In this document: positions 57,377-64,000 of the stretch, piece after piece
Numbering within the stretch: the stretch's first letter is position 1
Layout of the letters: each line of letters starts with the position of its first letter
NCBI GenBank assembly: GCA_950295325.1
Contig: OX485804.1
Coordinates: forward strand, 36,084,001 to 36,148,000
Reading direction: 5' to 3'
Source: Polytrichum commune
Taxonomy: Eukaryota > Streptophyta > Polytrichopsida > Polytrichales > Polytrichaceae
DNA: 64,000 nt
The notes under the pieces: generated by a model
The model's database searches: none
What the model was told of the DNA's origin: nothing
The model's input: only the letters and a program-made list of their open reading frames with translations
Made by a program: the position numbers and the translations under genes

Positions 57377-57754
57377 GGGTTGGTTCACATGGGGTCCCGA
57401 GTCCCAAGTCCCAACATGGAGGCAAAGTCCCAACTTGTGAGCCTCAAGTAACCACTGAAATATGTTTAAATTGTCATTAAGGTCGGCTCTTTATTATTTT
57501 ATGCAAAAATATTTGCGGGACTTGGGTTGAAAGTTGGGTCTAGCTTTTTGCTCGACCCAACTCGCAACACAAATCCCAAGCCTCACCTCCAAAAAGTATT
57601 GCCATGTAGGCATCCATGTCATAGTTGGGACTTAGGACTTGGGACCCCATGTGAAGTGGTAAGTCCCAACTTCCATGCTCTCAAGGGTTGAGATTGCACG
57701 GATTGACCTTGAGTGACTTGGGACTCGTGACTTGGGACCTGTGTGAACCAACCC
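57377..57754. mobile_element. Tourist-like MITE B, copy 2
   Basis: Ends GGGTTGGTTCACATGGGGTC and GTGTGAACCAACCC, with TAA on both sides (57374-57376, 57755-57757). The interior shares GACTTGGGACCCCATGTGAA and the GCATGGAAGTTGGGAC-type block with copy 1. Confidence 0.72.
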
Positions 57755-57757
57755 TAA

Positions 57758-58260
57758 GGGCCACTTCACACACGAGACTGAGAGCCCATCACCATTACAT
57801 TTCAAGCACTCTCATTGGTGGAAAAGATAGAGCCGGTCCAAGTTCACTTCACACTACGCTCGAGGGACCAATAGAGTATGTGAATGCAAGATGGATGTAA
57901 AGTCTACATGGATTCCTACATGGAATCAAATGGATCATGTTTCATGGTCACTTGGATTATTTTCAAACACCACCTCTTGGAGGTAGGCCTACCAGAAAAC
58001 CAAGAGACCCTGGCACTCCGTACGTTCACAACCGTTGATTCATTCTATTAAATCATGTGCGGGGACCTGCATGAATAGACATTCCTTGAAATAACATTTC
58101 GTTGAGGCCCCGGTCACATATGGCTTCACAATACACTTGAGGATCCGTGACCACACTACATGATGTTGGAGGTGTGTTCAGACGGCCTTTGGACACTCAC
58201 TTTCTTTTGGGCTCTCACAATTTCATGGTCACGGCTCTTGGCTCGTGTGTGAAGTGGCCC
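57758..58260. mobile_element. Tourist-like MITE A, copy 8
   Basis: GGGCCACTTCACACACGAG to GTGTGTGAAGTGGCCC, with TAA on both sides (57755-57757, 58261-58263). Its left TAA is the right TAA of MITE B copy 2. Confidence 0.8.
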
Positions 58261-58437
58261 TAAGTAGTGTGTTTTGAAGGGTGTATAGCCGAACGCGCCG
58301 TGTTAAGAAAACCACAGCGATTGGCTGTGCATGGATGTAGGTCCGATGTACGACATGTGGTCAATCGTGATTCGACCTCAAAATGGAAAGTGGCAACGGC
58401 TTGGAAGTTGGTGAAGTCCACTGAGGCCGCAATTTGG

Positions 58438-59620
58438 CAGCTCTGCCATGGCTTTGTTGCTGGCGGATTTTGGCATCGACTCATGGAATTTGTGGGAGTG
58501 ACGTGGCATGATGAGTCAATGCATTTCGATTGAGGCATTCATCCGGTAAAGTAAAGCAGATGAAACCATGGGTTTAGTCCCAAACCCCGCGTTTGTGAGA
58601 ATTAACACAAAGTCACCCAAGTTTTCTTAATGCTTACATTCTCATACACAAAGAGTGGTGTCGGATTATTAAAAACTTGCTTTTAGCTTGTCCTACTAGG
58701 ATGGGTGGGCCAAGCTAGCCTTGCATAGCCCTTGGCAGCTTTGCCATGGCTTTGTTGCTGGCGGATTTCGGTATCGACTCATGGAGTTTGTGGGAGTGAC
58801 GTGGCATGATGAGTTTATGCATTGCGATTGAGGCATTCATCTGTAAAGTAGAGTAGATGCAACCATGGGTTTAGTCCCAAACCCTGCGTTTGTGAGAATT
58901 AACACAAAGTCGCCCAAGTTTTCTTAATGCTTACAGTCTTATACACAAAGAGTGGTGTTGGACTATTAAAAACTACCTTTTAGCTTGTCCTACTAGGATG
59001 GGTGGGCCAAGCTAGCCTTGCATAGCCCTTTGCAGCTCTGCCATGGCTTTGTTGCTGGTGGATTTCGGTATCGCCTCATGGAGTTTGTGGGAGTCACGTG
59101 GCATGATGAGATTATGCATTGCGATTAAGGCATTCATCTGTAAAGTAGAGCATATGCAACCATGGGTTTAGTCCCAAACCCCGAGTTTATGAGAATTAAC
59201 ACAAAGTCACCCAAGTTTTCTTAATGCTTACATTCCCATACACAAAGAGTGGTATCGGACTATTAAAAACTGGCATTTAGCTTGTCCTACTAGGATGGGT
59301 GGGCCAAGCTAGCCTTGCATAGCCCTTTGCAGCTCTGCCATGGCTTTGTTGCTAGTGCATTTCGGCATCGGCTCATGGAGGGTGTGGGAGCCACGTGGCA
59401 TGATGAGTTTATGCATTGCAATTGAGGCATTGATCCGGTAAAGTAAAGCAGATGCAACCATGGGTTTAGTCCCAAACCCAACGCTTGTGAGAATTAACAC
59501 AAAGCAACCCGAGTTTTCTTAATGCTTACAGTCCTATACACAAAGAGTGGTGTCGGATTATTAAAAACTTGCTTTTAGCTTGTCTTACTAGGATGGGTGG
59601 GCCAAGCTAGCCTTGCATAG
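58438..59620. repeat. Tandem array, about 297 bp x 4
   Basis: Unit starts (CAGCTNTGCCATGGCTTTGT) lie at 58438, 58736, 59033 and 59330, spacing 298, 297 and 297. Units differ by scattered substitutions only. Each contains GGTTTAGTCCCAAACC and GGATGGGTGGGCCAAGCTAG. The fourth unit ends after CTTGCATAG. No conserved reading frame. Confidence 0.85.
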
Positions 59621-60671
59621 GTTGATCCATGATTTAGGACATCATGTCCCATGCGCACACCCTATTATGAATCCTAAAATTTCGCAAAAGTTTTTGAAGA
59701 TAGCAAGTATAGGAAGTCCCAACAATTTCACCCAACTATCAAAATAAGTTCCAATACACGACGAGTCAACGATCTCTTGATAGAAAGTTTTCTCAACGAA
59801 AGATCTAACCCATGGTTTCGTCCCTCTTTGAGGGACTTCATGGGTAACTCTTGTGAATATTTTTGAGGGGTTTCAGTGTTTGTTCTTCTATCTATGCTTA
59901 ACCACACACCACTCAACTATAGGCATCCAATTAAAGAATAGTAACCAAATAGGTTTGATTGCTTTATTTCATGTCAGCTTTATGGACTCATGCCACTAAA
60001 TAACAAGATATGACAGGCATATGTTCCAATAAACATTTCTAATCACATGGATAATGGTTGTAAAGGCTCACTCATTGATGTTCGAAAATGTGTTTAAGTA
60101 GTATTATCTTTGGATATCATGAACATGTAAGATATAGTCGAACCACCTATTCCCGATTAGGACTTCATTGGGAATCTATAGAGTGCATTAATTTTGATTA
60201 GGTTGGAACCAATAGTGCCATGACACATGTCCTTGTTTTGAGTGCTAAAGTGAGGAGGAATGAGCAGTTGAAACGAGCGGGTATGACATACTCTAGATAT
60301 TGATAATGTATTCGGGCCAACTTTTGGCTTCAAAACTTCATAGTAACTTCAATTTAAGAAATTAAAACTACCGAAAAATTTGGAGCTCTCTTGATTTCTA
60401 TCTTCCTACACGAGAAAAAATTGCACCTCCTTATACTTCTCCATATACGTGCAAAATCTCTTAAGTGATCGGTTATGGGCGCCTCTACTCTACATACCAC
60501 CACCTCCGACATCTTTCCAAGATTAGCCCATGCACACACCTCCACGCATGTTTCCTAAGTTGAGTAAGCTACGACTTAATGTTCATTCATTTGCAGCAAG
60601 CTCCTCAAGTGGCATGAAACCTTTGTTAGTCTTCTCACTGACCTCCCATGTTTTCCTTCTCTGCTTTTGGT
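59621..60671. other. Spacer with a family L fragment
   Basis: A family L block (CACACCACTCAACTATAGGC) near 59905. No gene recognised. Confidence 0.4.
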
Positions 60672-60674
60672 TTA

Positions 60675-61020
60675 GGGCCACTTCACACATGAGATTGAAG
60701 GCCTATGACTATTGCATTCTAAGATATCTCATTGGTTGAAATGGCCGAGACTGTCCAAGTTCACTTCACACTAGAAGGTGAAAGTCTAAGGGTCCAAAGA
60801 GATTATCATGAATGAAAAGTCTACATGGATTCTTACATGACATACTATAAATAAGGAATCATGGATTGCTAGAATTTGTGTCATGCCTACCTTCAAGAGG
60901 TAAGCATGATGCAAATTCTCATAGACCATGTCTGTTAAACAACTTGTACGGCATTTGGCTAAGATTCGAGGGCCTTGACAATTACATGGTCACAACCTTG
61001 GCTCGTGTGTGAAGTGGCCC
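60675..61020. mobile_element. Tourist-like MITE A, copy 9 (subfamily 2)
   Basis: GGGCCACTTCACACATGAG to GTGTGTGAAGTGGCCC, with TTA on both sides (60672-60674, 61021-61023). The central hairpin at 60860-60930 corresponds to that of copy 2. Confidence 0.75.
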
Positions 61021-61023
61021 TTA

Positions 61024-63397
61024 TGAGGTGGTCAACTCTTTTCTTTTTGGCTCCTTCCCATGTTGGCACACTCCACTGAGAATTTGGTGTACGAATGAGG
61101 ATAAATTTGTCAATGACATTTATCACAATAAATTTGGGAATTCTGGTTTCAATAGAATTGAACTTGTGTAACAACATGTAAACAATCCAAACATTTGATT
61201 TCATGCTTTATTTATTTATGCATGGATGGTATAGGATATATATATATACACCTTGGTAAAGCGCTATTCATGGTATTAAACGATTTGCTCAAGGATTTTG
61301 GAGCATGAGCTCATATGAAATATGCCTTGTGGTTTTTTTGGCATACTAAAAGTTCATGGTTAATGAAAAGAGGAATGTGGGGGAGGGTGTATTTAGATTT
61401 GAATGCGGGCTTGTCAAGTGTAGCAAAGTATTGCTAATGTCTAACAAGTGGTTTCCTTTTTCGATGCATGCACAAGATTAGTAAAGGTGTTGCTCACCAT
61501 CAAAACCTACCTTCAAGAAATACCTCCCATTATTCCAAAGCAATGTGACATTCTTTAAAATCCTTCCCAAAGTACTTTGTTAGGATGTTGGGTTGTTGGA
61601 TTCTTGTCTCTTCCAATGGAGCAAACATTTAACCCAACATGTTTTGAAGTTATAGTGATTAGGTTATGCCTCCATGTGACCTACTTGATCAACATTTGAG
61701 AATTAACAAGTGGCCCATTTACATGTAATGCACGATGAAAACTTGACATGGTTAAATTGCTAAATCAGCAGTTTATAATGTGGACTAATACGTGATATGA
61801 TTGAATTGCTCTAATCATTTTTTCCCCTTCCAATCAATTACATAAATGGTCACTCATCCAAGTGGAGAGGGCTTCAACAACTCTCTTATGCTTTTCTATC
61901 TATGCATATAGCATTTCATCCATAAATCGTTGGTCTTTGTCCATGAGCAAATGGGCCATGCCCATAAATGGCTTGAGTAGGTGAATTATGTATTGTTGCT
62001 ACCATATCTCATCATCCACTATGCACTTGCTTTTCTTACAACATCTTACCTCCTTGGATATAGCTTGTTTCCACATGCTTGGGGTTCGTGTCGTCTATGT
62101 AAACTCATCCATCGTGTATGAAGGGGCTCTAGTAAAAACAAGTCCCCTACAAGGTTGAGGGCCGATTCATCCTCTTTAGAATCCACTAGATGAATTTGGA
62201 GTCTTTGATGTTGTTTATGAGTCAAATGATCTAAAAATAATTGTTTTTGGACTAATAGTGAGCGTAGAAATTTAGTGAAGGTGAAACTAAATTTCTTTAC
62301 ACTATAAATTAGTGCCACCAAAAAATCTAGGAAGCATTGTTCATTCCAACATTATTCACTACAAATACTGTTCATAACACTATGCACTTAAAGTATCCCA
62401 CTTGGCACTAGTCGTTGAAAGTATTGACACTTGACACTATTCACTTACAAACATGTGTTTGCAAGCAAATAAATAAATAAGCAAATAAAAAGAAAAAGAA
62501 AAAAGAAAAAAGAAAAAAGAAATGAACAAATAAACATTTTAATCCCTCTACAAGCACCTTGGAGCAAAAGATAATCTTCTTGAAATCCGTTGTAAATGAA
62601 CATGTATTCCTGAATAAGCGTCACTCAGTAAAAAGTTCTTCCCTCGTTGAGATTTGGCTAAATAGTGCATACTAATTGGGATCATCAGTGTCGCATGAAG
62701 CTGGTGCAAATGATGTTCCCTCTCCAAAATCTTGGTAGATTTGGTGACATGATTAGTCTTAGTCAACAAAATTAATATGTAAATTTCAATCTGAAAATTT
62801 GCAAGATTTAAATGAACAAAGTGACTAATTCCAAGAGCTGGAGATAAGGTGTATGCAATTTGTGTCAACAACATCTTCATGCATGGCAGCAGGTCAATTC
62901 TAGGTCAGTACCAATGTTGGACCGATGTATAGGTGAATGGATGGATCAATAATCAACATCCATAAATAATGGTTTCCAAAAACCTACTCATGGGAATCAA
63001 AGTTGTAATACAAGTCAAATATTGATATTTGGTGGGTACGTCAAGGTGAGAGAATCTTTGGATACCCGAGTTAATATTTGGGTCTATACGATTCTAGATC
63101 AGATTGATACTAGGATGCTCTTGTATAGATAAGAAGATTCTCCCATGATACATAGACCCAATGATATCGAAAACAAAAATACCGTCAAATATCCATACCC
63201 TATTGATTTCAAAAAAATGTGAAATCCTCATTATAGATACCAGAACGGTATAAAGAACATGGTACAAGAGCAACACTGGTCAGTAGCCTGACAGCAACAA
63301 AAGTAGAAAGCCCTGCAGAGGATGATCTAAGTATTGCATTCTGAATGCTGTGTTAGAGTAAGTATGCACTACGCATGACTCGAAGACAAAGGCCTAC
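61024..63397. other. Spacer with A-rich low-complexity tract
   Basis: A GAAAAAAGAAAAAAGAAAAA tract at about 62490-62521. Frames 62046-62321 and 62548-62880 (minus) are not recognised. Confidence 0.4.
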
Positions 63398-63497
63398 CTG
63401 CAAGCAGAAATTTCAAAGTAGCAGCTCTTCCTAACCTATCTGTGTCAAATGGCCAACTGGACATCTTTGGGAGTTGTGCATTATAAGTACCTAGCAT
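63398..63497 (-). CDS. Possible internal exon of an unknown gene
   Basis: On the minus strand an open 100-base segment begins after CTTGCAG and ends before GTAGGC, which are good acceptor and donor signals. It reads LPKMSSWPFDTDRLGRAATL in its middle, a composition more protein-like than the surrounding DNA. I do not recognise the family and found no matching neighbour exon, so this could be chance. Confidence 0.25.
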
Positions 63498-63840
63498 CTG
63501 CAAGCAGTGGTTAGTACTTATGCCCGAAGGGCGACAGATTGTCACTGCACTGATTGTTGGTTGTCTCATTACTCAACTTGATCTTCCCTGTTGGTCGTGT
63601 TTGCATTCCAGCATAACCATGAAGGGGCCTCAGTACTGCACGGGGGTCCCAACATTGTCACAAAGAGTGGGGTCTTTGGAAAATGCAAAATGGGAGCAGA
63701 AGAAGTGGAGAAAAAACAATTTCATATTGGTCGTCCGTTCATTTAACCATGTGCACCACTGAGAGGAAGTGCCATTTGTAGGTACATTGGAATCGACATG
63801 TGAATAGATGTCTGTAGCGATTAGAAAACATGACTCCCAA

Positions 63841-63962
63841 GTAGGTTAGTCACTGCAACACTTAGACGCTTTAGAATGAAAGGCAACTACCAAGTAGGTT
63901 AGTCAACGCAACACTTATATGCTTAAGAGTAGGTTAGTCACTGCAACACTTAGATGCTTGAG
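63841..63962 (+). repeat. Short repeat GTAGGTTAGTCACTGCAACA x 3
   Basis: Three copies of a roughly 32-bp unit start near 63841, 63893 and 63931, separated by unequal spacers. Confidence 0.7.
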
Positions 63963-64000
63963 GAGTGGAAAGAGAGCAAACTTTTTAAGGACTTCTCTGT

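Noticed and set aside
1-64000. LTR retrotransposons, CRISPR arrays, rRNA genes
   Set aside because: I looked for gag-pol motifs and long terminal repeats, regular short-spacer repeats and conserved rRNA segments and recognised none.

Overview
The window looks like nuclear DNA of a plant-lineage (streptophyte) eukaryote with a repeat-rich genome. The evidence is one spliced plant-type receptor-like kinase with GT-AG introns, Tourist-like (PIF/Harbinger) MITEs, a Tigger/pogo element, a Mutator-like gene-capturing element, tRNA-derived SINEs and long decayed spacers. I saw no prokaryotic operon features, rRNA or CRISPR array. I cannot name the species. The main LINE clade has features I associate with green algae and early-diverging plants, so a non-flowering lineage is plausible but unproven.

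The most striking object is at the left edge (1-4362, + strand). It is a non-LTR retrotransposon that encodes, in order, reverse transcriptase, a chromodomain-like segment, a segment resembling the PCIF1-type adenine methyltransferase domain, RNase H, a CCHC knuckle and a C-terminal PD-(D/E)xK-like (restriction-like endonuclease) domain. One apparent +1 frameshift lies near a C9 tract. Relatives of the same clade lie at 29223-30610 (-), 49072-50335 (+), 55070-55740 (+) and as a 3' scrap at 44605-44707 (-). Two of them have clear target-site duplications. Their 3' ends carry hairpins whose stems are kept by paired substitutions. A tRNA-headed SINE (53547-53916, -) borrows the same 3' tail, which suggests that it uses the LINE's machinery.

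Layout: 1-4362 LINE; 4363-13123 decayed spacer with coding-like scraps (6169-8249) and foldback repeats; 13124-21400 MITEs, foldbacks and spacer; 21681-24046 (-) receptor-like kinase gene whose DFG motif is NFG, with upstream sequence and a 102-bp tandem repeat plus TATA box to 26210; 26688-28735 three transposons nested in one another; 28844-37149 a dense block of MITEs, a LINE, SINEs and a deleted Tigger; 37900-38540 a dead Harbinger transposase; 38541-44600 gene-free, including a 2-kb stretch crowded with ACTATAG-like motifs; 44876-46581 the longer dead Tigger; 47284-51539 MITEs, one split by a LINE copy, and a Pack-MULE-like element; 51540-57376 spacer with the SINE and a LINE remnant; 57377-61020 MITEs and a 4 x 297-bp tandem array; 61021-64000 spacer with one possible exon.

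The components form a small ecology: autonomous-type parents (LINE, Harbinger transposase, Tigger transposase, all damaged here) beside the short parasites that depend on such proteins (SINEs, nine copies of MITE A, the deleted Tigger). Family assignments rest on motifs read by eye and remembered family patterns; no search was run.
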